Assembly: GCF_002288005.1 (NCBI RefSeq)
Contig: NZ_CP016771.1
Span: forward strand, 558,001-622,000
DNA length: 64,000 bases
Source: Candidatus Nanopelagicus hibericus
GTDB lineage: Bacteria; Actinomycetota; Actinomycetes; Nanopelagicales; Nanopelagicaceae
Reading direction: 5' to 3'
Shown: one piece after another, positions 46,733 to 55,641 of the stretch
Position numbering within the stretch: the first letter of the stretch is position 1
How the letters are laid out: the number at the start of each line of letters is the position of its first letter
Position numbers and translations under genes: made by a program
The notes under the pieces: generated by a model
The model's input: the letters and a program-made list of their open reading frames with translations, nothing else
Database searches by the model: none
Told to the model about the DNA's origin: nothing

Positions 46733-47236
46733 TTAAGAGACAGCAATTAGATCTACAACAAAAACCAAAGTTTCATTTGGGCCTATAGCACCACCAGCTC
46801 CTTGAGCGCCGTAACCTAAATCCGGGGGAATGACTAACAACCTTCGTCCGCCCTCTTTCATTCCAGGAATTCCCTCTTGCCAACCAGCTATAACACCACT
46901 TAAAGGAAATGTTGCACTCTGACCGCGCTCCCATGAGGAGTCAGCAATCTGTCCAGCACTCCAAGTTACTAATGTGTAATGAACCTCAAGGGTGGAGTTT
47001 GCTAACGCTTCTTTACCGGTGCCAAGATAAATATCTTGCTTCTGCAACGTGGTTGGGGGAGTACCAGATGGTGTTCCAATAGTTGGTTTTTTGCCCTTAT
47101 CTCCAGTGACTTGTGGAAGTGCAGAAGATGAATTTTGACCCTCATTTATCATTGGCTCTACCCCTCCGTCAGTTGTACAGGCTGTTAACAGCAGTATTGG
47201 CGCAACCAACAAGGCAAATTTGGAAGATTTTCGCAC
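46733..47236 (-). CDS. FKBP-type peptidyl-prolyl isomerase lipoprotein
   Basis: A secreted lipoprotein of about 167 residues. The N-terminal signal ends in the lipobox LLTAC, so the Cys would be lipid-anchored on the outside of the membrane. After a Ser/Pro/Thr-rich linker, the FKBP domain shows VHYTLVTW, GVIAGWQEGIPGMKEGG and RRLLVIPPDLGYG, the core isomerase fold. The GTG start 47236 is set by TACGAT five bases upstream; TTG 47251 is an alternative. FKBP genes flank pafA-pafB in many actinobacteria. Confidence 0.9.
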   Translation of the reverse strand: MRKSSKFALLVAPILLLTACTTDGGVEPMINEGQNSSSALPQVTGDKGKKPTIGTPSGTPPTTLQKQDIYLGTGKEALANSTLEVHYTLVTWSAGQIADSSWERGQSATFPLSGVIAGWQEGIPGMKEGGRRLLVIPPDLGYGAQGAGGAIGPNETLVFVVDLIAVS

Positions 47237-47241
47237 ATCTA

Positions 47242-47247
47242 ATCGTA
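47242..47247 (-). promoter_or_regulatory. -10 hexamer (TACGAT) of the FKBP gene
   Basis: On the minus strand TACGAT is followed by five bases and a GTG that gives a textbook lipoprotein signal. It supports the shorter start. Confidence 0.35.
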
Positions 47248-47267
47248 GCAAAGATTTTCGTAATCGC

Positions 47268-47273
47268 TAGCCT
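47268..47273 (+). promoter_or_regulatory. -10 hexamer (TAGCCT) of pafB
   Basis: TAGCCT directly abuts the ATG at 47274 but ends exactly six bases before a second in-frame ATG at 47280. That spacing points to 47280 as the leaderless start. Confidence 0.4.
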
Positions 47274-47279
47274 ATGCCT

Positions 47280-48203
47280 ATGAGTGCGCAGAAAACTGAG
47301 CGGCTGATTAACTTGACCCTCGCCTTGCTTGCGACGAAAAAATATTTAACAAAAGCTGAGATTTTTACCACTGTAGCTGGTTATACCGGCACTCCTGAAA
47401 CCATGGAACGAATGTTTGAAAGAGACAAAGATGAGTTGCGCGAATTGGGCATCGAGATTGAGGTGGGTGGGCTTGATCCGTTATTTGAAGATGACCTAGG
47501 TTATTTAATTAGAAGTGAAACTTTTCAACTAGATGTCAACCAGTTCGAAAATGAAGAGTTGCTGTATCTAACTATGTCTGTAAATCTTTGGCATAACTCT
47601 GCATTACAGGCCAACTCCAAGGCTGCCTTACTGAAAATCCAATCATTAAGTGGCCCAATTGAATCGGATGCAGTAAATCTGCCTGTCATTAGTGATACCG
47701 AGAACTCTAAAACCTTATCCACCGCTTTTGATTCTGTGGAAAAGCGATACGGCCTTAACTTCCAATACAAAGGCAGTGAACGAAATGTTCAACCCTATGG
47801 GCTTTATCTCCAAGATGGCTTTTGGTACCTAGTTGCCAAGGAAAAGGAGGACATTAAGTCTTTTAAGATGCAGCGGATTGAAGGAAAGTTAAGCAAAATT
47901 GGCAAGGAATTTGCCTTTATAAAGCCCGCAGAATTTGATCTAGCAATTTTTCTTGCGAAATCACGATTAGAAAAAAAAGAAGTCGCAGTTTTACGCGTGC
48001 GCAAAAATCAGGGACATGCACTTAGGAGTAAGTATTCGGTAATAGAAATTGACGATGAATGGGATCAGATGGATATTGAATATGGATTTGATCAAGAGAT
48101 CATTCAAACAATTCTCTGGTATGGCCCAAATGTGTTGGTTGAAAAGCCAGAAAAATTACGATTAGAGATTAAATCTCGATTACAGGTGTTGGCAAATGGT
48201 TGA
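47280..48203 (+). CDS. pafB: WYL-domain transcriptional regulator PafB
   Basis: PafB and PafC form a heterodimer that activates the RecA/LexA-independent DNA damage response in mycobacteria. The N-terminal winged helix is KTERLINLTLALLATKKYLTKAEI. The WYL domain follows (KRYGLNFQYKG and YGLYLQDGFWYLVAKEKEDIKSFKMQRI). About 307 residues. The start is ATG 47280 because of promoter spacing and because homologues begin near this KTERL block; ATG 47274 is the alternative. It overlaps pafC by 8 nt. The proteasome genes that give the pair its name are absent nearby. Confidence 0.92.
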   Translation: MSAQKTERLINLTLALLATKKYLTKAEIFTTVAGYTGTPETMERMFERDKDELRELGIEIEVGGLDPLFEDDLGYLIRSETFQLDVNQFENEELLYLTMSVNLWHNSALQANSKAALLKIQSLSGPIESDAVNLPVISDTENSKTLSTAFDSVEKRYGLNFQYKGSERNVQPYGLYLQDGFWYLVAKEKEDIKSFKMQRIEGKLSKIGKEFAFIKPAEFDLAIFLAKSRLEKKEVAVLRVRKNQGHALRSKYSVIEIDDEWDQMDIEYGFDQEIIQTILWYGPNVLVEKPEKLRLEIKSRLQVLANG

Positions 48204-49104
48204 AACTGCAGCTATAAGAGCACTTCGCAGTATGGACTTAATCCCATTCGTTTTAGAAAATCCAGGGGTATCAATCGCGGAATTAGCTGAAAAATTTTCA
48301 GTCACACAGGAGCAAATTAAGAGCGATCTTCAACTTGTTTTCATGTGTGGCCTTCCGGGTTACACACCTTACGACTTGATTGATGTTGCATTTGAAGATG
48401 GGATTGTTTCGGTAATCGATCCACAGGTTTTAAATAGACCACGGAATTTTTCGAGTAATGAGATTGTCGTAATAGCGCTGGGGTTGAAGATGTTGATAGA
48501 CATAAATCAAATGAACCCGACTGCTACTTCTAAATTAAAGAAACTATCGGAAAAGGTTGCAAAATTGGGTGGTAGTAATTCAATTTTAATGGCTGGAGAT
48601 GTAAGTCAGGTCCCTTTTTTTGAGATCATATCGAAGGCTATTTCCCAACAACGTGTATTAAATCTGCAGTACCACTCATTAATTAAGGATCAAGTTACTA
48701 ATCGTCTAGTTTTGCCGGAGAAATTATATTTTCTAAATGGAAGCCTATATTTGTTAGCAATGGATATTAACATTGATTCTGATCGAGTATTCAAGGTTGA
48801 GCTGATTAAGGAGTGTGAAATCGGCGCCCCAGCTAATGTGAAAAAGTCTGTTGCAGCACCGGTTGAAACAACTGTGATCTTAGATATCCAACGGGAAAAC
48901 CAAAGTTTTATTGAACGAAATTCTTCGATAATCACCGCGATGGAGGAGCGGGGGAAATCAACCAGGGTACATTTGCAGGTGAGCAATCTTGAATGGATTA
49001 TGCGAGCAGTTTTAAGTAATGCACCTGGTATTACGGTTATTTCGCCAGAATCCCTTGTCATTGAGATTAAAGAAACAGCAGGAGATTTACTCGCCTTGTA
49101 CTAG
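48196..49104 (+). CDS. pafC: WYL-domain transcriptional regulator PafC
   Basis: The partner of PafB, 302 residues. The N-terminal region (ALRSMDLIPFVLENPGVSIAELAEKFSVTQEQIKSDLQLVFMCGLPGYTPYDL) is the characteristic PafC helix-turn-helix. A WYL domain follows (RVLNLQYHSLIKDQVTNR...LPEKLYFLNGSLYLLAMD). The mid-part is an alpha-helical linker. It is translated by overlap with pafB. In mycobacteria the pair responds to DNA damage; the ligand is thought to be nucleic acid, though this is not shown here. Confidence 0.92.
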   Translation: MVETAAIRALRSMDLIPFVLENPGVSIAELAEKFSVTQEQIKSDLQLVFMCGLPGYTPYDLIDVAFEDGIVSVIDPQVLNRPRNFSSNEIVVIALGLKMLIDINQMNPTATSKLKKLSEKVAKLGGSNSILMAGDVSQVPFFEIISKAISQQRVLNLQYHSLIKDQVTNRLVLPEKLYFLNGSLYLLAMDINIDSDRVFKVELIKECEIGAPANVKKSVAAPVETTVILDIQRENQSFIERNSSIITAMEERGKSTRVHLQVSNLEWIMRAVLSNAPGITVISPESLVIEIKETAGDLLALY

Positions 49105-49122
49105 GGCTAAATTGGCTTAGTG

Positions 49123-49128
49123 TAGTAT
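49123..49128 (+). promoter_or_regulatory. -10 hexamer (TAGTAT) of tatA
   Basis: TAGTAT ends six bases before ATG 49135, again leaderless spacing. It also argues against the upstream in-frame TTG at 49129. Confidence 0.45.
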
Positions 49129-49134
49129 TTGGGT

Positions 49135-49326
49135 ATGAACGCATTTAAACCTTGGCACATTCTTGTTTTAGCGGTGGTTTTTTTAGTTCTTTTTGGGGCG
49201 AAAAGATTGCCGGATTCTGCTCGAGCACTTGGTAGATCGCTCCGTATTTTTAAAAGCGAGGTTCATGAAATGAATGAAGACGATAATAAGCGGGATAAAA
49301 AACCAGACTCAAGTTCTGAAAAATAG
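49135..49326 (+). CDS. tatA: Sec-independent (twin-arginine) translocase subunit TatA
   Basis: TatA forms the pore of the twin-arginine export machine. The 63-residue protein has one N-terminal transmembrane helix (HILVLAVVFLVLF), then the hinge and amphipathic helix FGAKRLPDSARALGRSLRIFKSE, and a charged tail. No tatB is seen, as in many actinobacteria with only TatA and TatC nearby. tatC follows after 5 nt. Confidence 0.95.
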   Translation: MNAFKPWHILVLAVVFLVLFGAKRLPDSARALGRSLRIFKSEVHEMNEDDNKRDKKPDSSSEK

Positions 49327-49331
49327 CTCAT

Positions 49332-50138
49332 ATGAGTAAACGCCGTGGCGACAAGATGCCACTGCTAGAACATGTTCGTGAGTTTCGAGATCGAATGCTC
49401 AAGTCAGTGTTGGCAATTGGATTGGGTGCGATCGTTGGTTGGATTTTGTATCAGCCCATAATCAGAATACTCACGTTGCCATTTTGTGATTTAGAAAAGT
49501 CTAGTTTGCCCAGTAATGAGCAATGCGGAGATTTGTATGTAAATGGGATTTTGGGTCCATTTAATTTGCAAGTCAAAATCGCTTTGCTCTCGGGAGTGAT
49601 TTTTTCTGCTCCGGTATGGATCTACCAGCTTTGGGCATTCATCACACCGGCACTGCACAAGCGGGAACGTCGAGTTGCAATTATATTTGCAGCGATAGCA
49701 TCTCCTTTGTTTGCTTCCGGCTCTTATCTTGCTTACCTTATTTTGCCGCACGCGGTTGATGTACTGCTTGGGTTCACACCAAATAATCTTGGTAATTTGG
49801 TGAGGTTTGATGAATACCTGGATTTCGTTCTACGTTTAATTCTCATATTCGGCATTGCATTCGTTTTGCCATTATTTTTGGTGGCATTAAATCTCTTGGG
49901 AGTTTTGTCAGGCGCCGCTATTTTGAGGCCGTGGCGAGTTGCTGTTTTTATCTGCTTCTTATTTACTGCCATTTTCACCCCTACGCCTGATCCGGTAACG
50001 ATGATAGTGCTGGCAATACCCTTATGTATTCTTTATTTTGGAAGCGGAATCTTCGCCTTGCTAATTGATAAACGTCGAAAGAGAAATTCCGATGATCAGA
50101 TTCAATCCACTGATATTGAAAAACCTGAAGCTTTGTAA
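49332..50138 (+). CDS. tatC: twin-arginine translocase subunit TatC
   Basis: TatC is the receptor for twin-arginine signal peptides. It has six membrane helices in 268 residues. The N-terminal LLEHVREFRDRM includes the conserved E and R/LRxR block of TatC. The motif LWAFITPALHKRERR is the standard first cytoplasmic loop. FTAIFTPTPDPVTMIVLAIP is the family signature before helix 6. Its stop overlaps the next start. Confidence 0.95.
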   Translation: MSKRRGDKMPLLEHVREFRDRMLKSVLAIGLGAIVGWILYQPIIRILTLPFCDLEKSSLPSNEQCGDLYVNGILGPFNLQVKIALLSGVIFSAPVWIYQLWAFITPALHKRERRVAIIFAAIASPLFASGSYLAYLILPHAVDVLLGFTPNNLGNLVRFDEYLDFVLRLILIFGIAFVLPLFLVALNLLGVLSGAAILRPWRVAVFICFLFTAIFTPTPDPVTMIVLAIPLCILYFGSGIFALLIDKRRKRNSDDQIQSTDIEKPEAL

Positions 50139-51019
50139 TGTGGCTCTTAGTTGTAAATCCAACAAGTGGTAAACATAAAGGATCAGAGCTTGCGCAAGAG
50201 TTAAGTTTTCTGCTCAAGTTGAACAATATTGGTTTCCAATTAATTGATTTTCCTGATCTACTACAAACAAAAAAATCGTTAGAAATGGCGATATCAAGTA
50301 GAGAATTTGGCACAGTGGTTGCGGTAGGAGGTGATGGTTTAGTAAATCTTTGTTTACAGCAAGTCGCTGATTCAAGCATTTCTCTAGCCGTCATTCCAGC
50401 CGGAACCGGTAATGATTTTGCAAGATCAATTGGATTTCATGGGAAAACAGTCAAGCAGATATTTCAAATACTCACACAACAGATGCCAAGCAGGATCGAC
50501 CTTGGCAGTATTAAAACTAATCACGGAACAAAATGGTATGTGCAAGTACTAAGCACCGGTTTTGACGCCAAAGTAAATTCATTAGCGAATCGAATCACCT
50601 GGCTTCGAGGTAAATCAAAATACACAATTGCCATGCTGCTTATTCTTTCCAAGTTTAAGGCGCTTCCTTATAAGGTTGAGATTGATGGTGAGGTGGTCTC
50701 GCGGAAAGCAATGCTTGTATCAGTTGCAAATGGTCCAACATATGGTGGGGGAATGCGCATATGCCCTGGAGCATCAAATACCGATGGCGTCTTTGATATC
50801 TTAGTTGTGAGTCCCGTTTCCAAAATAGTTTTGCTTACTATATTTCCAAAGGTGTTCACTGGTAAACATATTTTTCATCCAAAGGTAGATGTCCTTCGAG
50901 GCAGTAATGTAAAAATTTCTGCACCCGGAAGTGCCTATGCAGATGGTGAATATATCGCAGAGCTACCGATCGAAATCAGTAATGTTAAAGGTGCATTAAG
51001 TACTTGGCACTCATTGTGA
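50138..51019 (+). CDS. diacylglycerol kinase-family lipid kinase (YegS/BmrU-like)
   Basis: A 293-residue lipid kinase-like protein. The catalytic-domain motif is VVAVGGDGLVNLCLQQVA near residue 60, with IPAGTGNDFARSIG and the late ADGEYIAELPIEI beta-sandwich. It transfers phosphate from ATP to a lipid such as diacylglycerol; the exact substrate is unknown. It is fused by overlap to tatC and to helY, and such kinases sit between tatC and helY in related genomes. Confidence 0.9.
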   Translation: MWLLVVNPTSGKHKGSELAQELSFLLKLNNIGFQLIDFPDLLQTKKSLEMAISSREFGTVVAVGGDGLVNLCLQQVADSSISLAVIPAGTGNDFARSIGFHGKTVKQIFQILTQQMPSRIDLGSIKTNHGTKWYVQVLSTGFDAKVNSLANRITWLRGKSKYTIAMLLILSKFKALPYKVEIDGEVVSRKAMLVSVANGPTYGGGMRICPGASNTDGVFDILVVSPVSKIVLLTIFPKVFTGKHIFHPKVDVLRGSNVKISAPGSAYADGEYIAELPIEISNVKGALSTWHSL

Positions 51020-53358
51020 CGCTTTCACCTTCAGAAAGCTACGCAAAGAGTAAGCAGGCGGGGAAGTTTCCTAAAACCCGCAAATTCTCGGAAGGTTTTC
51101 CTTTTGAACTAGACCAGTTTCAGATTGATGCCTGTCATGCATTAGAAAGTGGTAAAGGGGTATTAGTTGCTGCACCAACCGGTGCAGGTAAAACAATTGT
51201 TGGTGAATTTGCTGTTGATTTAGTCATAAATTCAGGTGGCAAATGCTTTTATACGACACCGATTAAAGCCCTTAGTAATCAAAAATACACCGAACTTGTT
51301 GCTAAATACGGTGAGGATCGAATAGGCCTGCTTACTGGTGACACTTCAGTAAATTCTGAAGCGCAAATAGTAGTTATGACTACGGAAATATTGAGAAATA
51401 TGATTTATTCCAATTCACAAACAATTAATGATCTCAAGTATGTGGTTATGGATGAGGTGCATTACCTTGCCGATAAGTTTCGTGGCGCCGTTTGGGAGGA
51501 GATATTGATTCACCTCTCAGATGCAGTACAGATCATTTCACTTTCAGCGACTGTATCAAATGCTGAAGAGTTTGGTGAATGGTTGCAGACAGTTAGAGGA
51601 GAGACCGAGGTTATTGTAAGTGAAATAAGGCCAGTTCCACTTTATCAGCATGTACTTTTTGGTAATCGCTTATTGGATCTATTTGGAGAAAATCAAAAAC
51701 TCAATCCTGAGTTAACCCGGTTAGAACGCGATACTTATCGTCAAGTTCGTGGAAATTGGCGCGATCGGCCGAAAGGTCCAAAACCCCTATCTAGATCTGA
51801 GATTATTGAAAAACTTGATCGTGAAAATCTGCTGCCGGCAATTACTTTCATTTTTTCTAGAAACAATTGCGATGCAGCTGTTAGGCAGTGTCTTGCCGCT
51901 GGAATTAAATTAACCAACACTGAAGAGAGATCTGAAATCCGATCAGTGATAGCTAGAAATATCAAGAATTTAGCGGAGGAGGATTTAGTAGTTCTTGGAT
52001 ATTATGAATGGGCTGATGCGTTAGAACGTGGGATTGCTGCCCATCACGCTGGATTACTACCAGCTTTTAAAGTGACTGTTGAGGAGTTATTTCAAAAAGG
52101 ATATGTAAAGGCTGTGTTTGCGACAGAAACCTTGGCACTCGGAATTAATATGCCAGCGCGAACAGTAGTTCTAGAGAAATTGAGCAAATGGAACGGTGAG
52201 GCTCATGTGGCAATCTCACCAGGTGAGTACACACAATTGACTGGAAGAGCCGGTCGCCGAGGCATTGATATTGAGGGCAATGCGGTAATTCTTTGGAATA
52301 ACGATTTGGACTCTACCTCTGTTGGTGGTTTAGCCTCAACTAGAACTTATCCACTGAAGAGTTCTTTCAAGCCAACATACAATATGAGTATTAATCTAAT
52401 CTCACAATTTGGATCCGAAAGAGCTAGAACCTCCTTGGAATCCTCACTAGCCCAGTTTCAAGCCGACAAAGCGGTAGTAGGTCTTGCGAAGCAAATACGC
52501 AAGAATGAAAAATTGCGGGATGAGTTATATCAGCAGGCAAAATGCCATCTTGGAGATTTTATGCAGTACTCAGAGATGCGATCTCAAATTAAGAAGTTGG
52601 AGAGTGATAACAAGCGAAGCAAACGTAAGCGGCATGAAATCGAGGAAGAGATTGGAAACATTCGCAAACTTCTAAAGAATCATGCTTGTCACAGTTGTCC
52701 AGATCGAGAGAATCACTCCAGATTTGCAGAACGAGCTCAGAGGCTACAGCGAGAAATTGATGGACTGACCGAGCGCATTAACTCTCGCACAAATGTTATC
52801 GCGAAGAGATTTGATTTGATTAAGGTTATTCTTGACAAGTTTGGATATATAAAAGCTGATGAAATTGCTAAATCAGGAAAAATGTTGGCAAAGATATATG
52901 GTGAAACTGATTTGCTTGTTGCTGAGACTGTACAAGCTGGCATTTTAAATACTCTCACACCTGCTGACCTTGTCGCGGTTGTTTCTACCTATGTTTATGA
53001 GTCAAGAAATGAAGAAGCGGCTAAAGTTCCCCGTGGAGAGGTTGCAGTTGCATTAGCATCGATTTCCAAAATTTATGCAAAAATACATGAGGCGGAGAGT
53101 GAATTAAATTTAGAGCCGATGCGAGCACCCGATTTCGGTTTCTGTTGGGCTTCACAAAAATGGGCGGCTGGTCAATCACTCACCTCCATTTTGAAAGGAA
53201 GTGATTTGACTGTGGGCGATTTCGTTAGGTCAATGAAGCAAATAATTGATTTGCTGCGCCAGTTAAGAGCTGCAGCGCCGCAATTACAACCCATTATCGA
53301 TCAATCGCTGACAAAGATTGATCGTGGGGTTATTACCTACGCCGGAGCGGCTGTATGA
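51016..53358 (+). CDS. helY: DEAD/DEAH-box RNA helicase HelY (Ski2-like)
   Basis: A large Ski2/HelY-type helicase of about 780 residues. Walker A is APTGAGKTIVGEF; motif II is VVMDEVHYLADKF, the DEVH form; SATVSNAEEF is motif III; GRAGRRGID is motif VI. A C-rich insertion HACHSCPDRENH sits in the region after the core and may bind metal. Mycobacterial HelY is longer, about 900 residues, so the tail is trimmed here. RNA turnover or ribosome-linked RNA unwinding is inferred. GTG 51016 (GTGA overlap) is preferred over TTG 51004. Confidence 0.92.
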   Translation: MTLSPSESYAKSKQAGKFPKTRKFSEGFPFELDQFQIDACHALESGKGVLVAAPTGAGKTIVGEFAVDLVINSGGKCFYTTPIKALSNQKYTELVAKYGEDRIGLLTGDTSVNSEAQIVVMTTEILRNMIYSNSQTINDLKYVVMDEVHYLADKFRGAVWEEILIHLSDAVQIISLSATVSNAEEFGEWLQTVRGETEVIVSEIRPVPLYQHVLFGNRLLDLFGENQKLNPELTRLERDTYRQVRGNWRDRPKGPKPLSRSEIIEKLDRENLLPAITFIFSRNNCDAAVRQCLAAGIKLTNTEERSEIRSVIARNIKNLAEEDLVVLGYYEWADALERGIAAHHAGLLPAFKVTVEELFQKGYVKAVFATETLALGINMPARTVVLEKLSKWNGEAHVAISPGEYTQLTGRAGRRGIDIEGNAVILWNNDLDSTSVGGLASTRTYPLKSSFKPTYNMSINLISQFGSERARTSLESSLAQFQADKAVVGLAKQIRKNEKLRDELYQQAKCHLGDFMQYSEMRSQIKKLESDNKRSKRKRHEIEEEIGNIRKLLKNHACHSCPDRENHSRFAERAQRLQREIDGLTERINSRTNVIAKRFDLIKVILDKFGYIKADEIAKSGKMLAKIYGETDLLVAETVQAGILNTLTPADLVAVVSTYVYESRNEEAAKVPRGEVAVALASISKIYAKIHEAESELNLEPMRAPDFGFCWASQKWAAGQSLTSILKGSDLTVGDFVRSMKQIIDLLRQLRAAAPQLQPIIDQSLTKIDRGVITYAGAAV

Positions 53359-54257
53359 CATTAATGCTTTTGGATAGTGCATCGCTTTGGTATCGGGCAT
53401 ATTTTGGTATGCCAGACACATTACTTTCGCCAAAAGGTGAGCCAGTCAATGCGATTCGCGGCTACCTCGATATGACATCTCGATTGTTGGTTAAGTATCA
53501 GCCAAAAAGATTGGTTGCTTGTTTGGAGGGTGATTGGCGCCCATCATGGAGGGTCGAGCTGTTTCCTGATTACAAACTAAATCGATTAGATGAGGAGGGT
53601 GAAGAGGAGGAGCCAGACACACTTGGGCCTCAAATTCCCATTTTGCTAGAGGTGTTAGATGCACTAGGGATTGCGGTTCTAGGAGTTGATGATTATGAAG
53701 CTGATGATTTAATAGCAACTTTTAGTACTAAACAAAAAGGCCCTATTCGTATTGTTACTGGAGACCGAGATCTATTTCAATTAGTTGATGATCAAAAAGA
53801 TGTAAAAGTGATTTATCTGGCAAAAGGTATTTCTAATCACGATTTGGTTGATCTGCAATGGATTAGTAAGAAGTATGAGATACCGGGGGAGCGATACGGA
53901 TTATTTGCCATGATTCGCGGGGACTCATCTGATGGACTACCAGGTATCAGGGGAATTGGTGAAAAAGGGGCTGCCAATATTGCTAATCAATTTTCCACCC
54001 TAAGTGAGGTAATGAAAGCTGCAGCAGCTGGAGATGAGCGTTTAACTCCAAATTTGTGTAAAAAACTTCTTGCGAGCAAAGATTATGCTGCAATAGCGTA
54101 CAAATTAGTAAGTTGCGCCACCGATATTGCTCTGCCCCAAATGAGCATAGATCTCCCAGGTAAACCTAAATCAATGGAGAAGATATCGGCACTAAAAGAG
54201 GAGCACGGTTTAGGAACAAGTATTGATCGAATAGTAAGTGCGTTGGGTTGGAATTGA
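53355..54257 (+). CDS. 5'-3' exonuclease (flap endonuclease-like)
   Basis: A 300-residue stand-alone 5' nuclease, similar to the N-terminal domain of DNA polymerase I. Acidic residues that bind metals are in VDDYEADDLIATF and ITGDRDLFQLVDD. GDSSDGLPGIRGIGEKGAANI supplies the helix-hairpin-helix. It may remove RNA primers or flaps; since it is separate from a polymerase its exact partner is unknown. It overlaps helY by 4 nt. Confidence 0.93.
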   Translation: MTLMLLDSASLWYRAYFGMPDTLLSPKGEPVNAIRGYLDMTSRLLVKYQPKRLVACLEGDWRPSWRVELFPDYKLNRLDEEGEEEEPDTLGPQIPILLEVLDALGIAVLGVDDYEADDLIATFSTKQKGPIRIVTGDRDLFQLVDDQKDVKVIYLAKGISNHDLVDLQWISKKYEIPGERYGLFAMIRGDSSDGLPGIRGIGEKGAANIANQFSTLSEVMKAAAAGDERLTPNLCKKLLASKDYAAIAYKLVSCATDIALPQMSIDLPGKPKSMEKISALKEEHGLGTSIDRIVSALGWN

Positions 54258-54258
54258 T

Positions 54259-55641
54259 ATGACCAACTTACTTGCGATCCTATTTGGATTATTAACATCT
54301 TTTGCTTTTGAGCCAGTAGCACTTTGGCCTTTTGCCTTAATTGGATTCTCTGGACTGTTTTGGTTACTGAACAAAAATTACCTGACTCAAAGATTGTTAA
54401 GCGCTTATCTTTTTGGCCTAACATTTTTGCTAACAGTGCAGCATTGGACCAGTACTTACGTAGGAAGTATTCCTTGGTTAATTTTAGGATTCATGCAAGC
54501 AACTTTTTTTATTCTGCCAGCATTATTTTTTAAACGTAATCATCGGTATAACCAAATAGTTTTTGCTTTATCAGTTGTATTAGTAGAGCTGGCTTTACGA
54601 ACAATTCCTTTCACAGGTTTTGGTTGGAGCAGGGTGGGATTCACTCAGGTGGATTCCCCAATTGCAGTTTTATACCCCTTGGGTGGAGCGGTGTTGGTGA
54701 CCTTTTATATTGGTCTAATTAGCGCGTCTCGATCTCTCATTTCCTTCCTTCTCTTGATACTCGTGCTACCCGTATCTCTAATAATCCCCCCCACAGTTTC
54801 TTTTAATCAACCAGTGAAGATTGCTCTTGTGCAAGGGGGAGTGGTTAATCTAGGGCTTGATTTCAACGCAATAGCAAAAGAGTTATTTAACAGGCATCTT
54901 GATCAATCAATAAATAGTATTGAGCTAAATAGCGTGGATTTGATTATCTGGCCGGAGAACTCAGTGGATGTGGATATCGGTAGAAATTCTGATGTGCTGA
55001 AAAAGGTAATTGATTTTTCGCGTCAAACTAACACGCCACTGTTGATATCTGGTGTTCAAAAAAATAATGAAGGAAAGCTAAATCAGGCTTTTTTGTTCGA
55101 CCCACAATTAAAGCAGATTTACACTAAACGTTATTTAACTCCTTTTGGTGAGTACATCCCTCTAAGATCAATTGCGGAGAAGGTTTCAAAGTATACTTCG
55201 CAGGTTAGTGACATTTCTGCAGGTACCTCCGATACAATCCTCAATATTCAAAGTAGTAAATTTCAAACCTTAATTTGCTACGAGTTAATTGATGACTCTT
55301 TAATACGTAAGGTAGAACATGATTTTCTTGTCATTCAAACTAATAATGCAACCTTTGGAGATACACCGCAATTAGATCAGCAAGTAAACATTGCACGTGT
55401 TCGAGCGGCAGAAACCTCCCGGTATATTCCATATGTATCGACAACAGGTGTAACTAGCTTTATTGGCCCTAAAGGCGAGTTCATATCCCAAGTTGAAAAA
55501 TTTGAACCTGCAACACTATTTGGCCAGATTGAAAAAGCTAAAGGCTTAACTTATGCCCAAAAGTACGGAATGTATATTGAAATGATTGCTATTATTTGGC
55601 TCTTAACTCTGCTATTAATGCGTAGAAGGGGGAGAAGTTGA
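54259..55641 (+). CDS. lnt: apolipoprotein N-acyltransferase
   Basis: Lnt adds a third acyl chain to lipoproteins in the membrane. The N-terminal part has several transmembrane helices; the C-terminal nitrilase-like domain carries the triad Glu (WPENSVDVDI), Lys (KRYLTPFGEYIP) and Cys (LICYELIDDS). The 460-residue length is normal. It is paired with ppm1, mirroring the mycobacterial Lnt-Ppm1 fusion, but here the two are separate genes with a 4-nt overlap. The in-frame GTG 54238 would be a longer start. Confidence 0.93.
   Translation: MTNLLAILFGLLTSFAFEPVALWPFALIGFSGLFWLLNKNYLTQRLLSAYLFGLTFLLTVQHWTSTYVGSIPWLILGFMQATFFILPALFFKRNHRYNQIVFALSVVLVELALRTIPFTGFGWSRVGFTQVDSPIAVLYPLGGAVLVTFYIGLISASRSLISFLLLILVLPVSLIIPPTVSFNQPVKIALVQGGVVNLGLDFNAIAKELFNRHLDQSINSIELNSVDLIIWPENSVDVDIGRNSDVLKKVIDFSRQTNTPLLISGVQKNNEGKLNQAFLFDPQLKQIYTKRYLTPFGEYIPLRSIAEKVSKYTSQVSDISAGTSDTILNIQSSKFQTLICYELIDDSLIRKVEHDFLVIQTNNATFGDTPQLDQQVNIARVRAAETSRYIPYVSTTGVTSFIGPKGEFISQVEKFEPATLFGQIEKAKGLTYAQKYGMYIEMIAIIWLLTLLLMRRRGRS

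Noticed and set aside
49105-49134. TTG 49129 as the tatA start
   Set aside because: It would add two residues only and places the TAGTAT hexamer directly against the start; ATG 49135 fits the promoter spacing.
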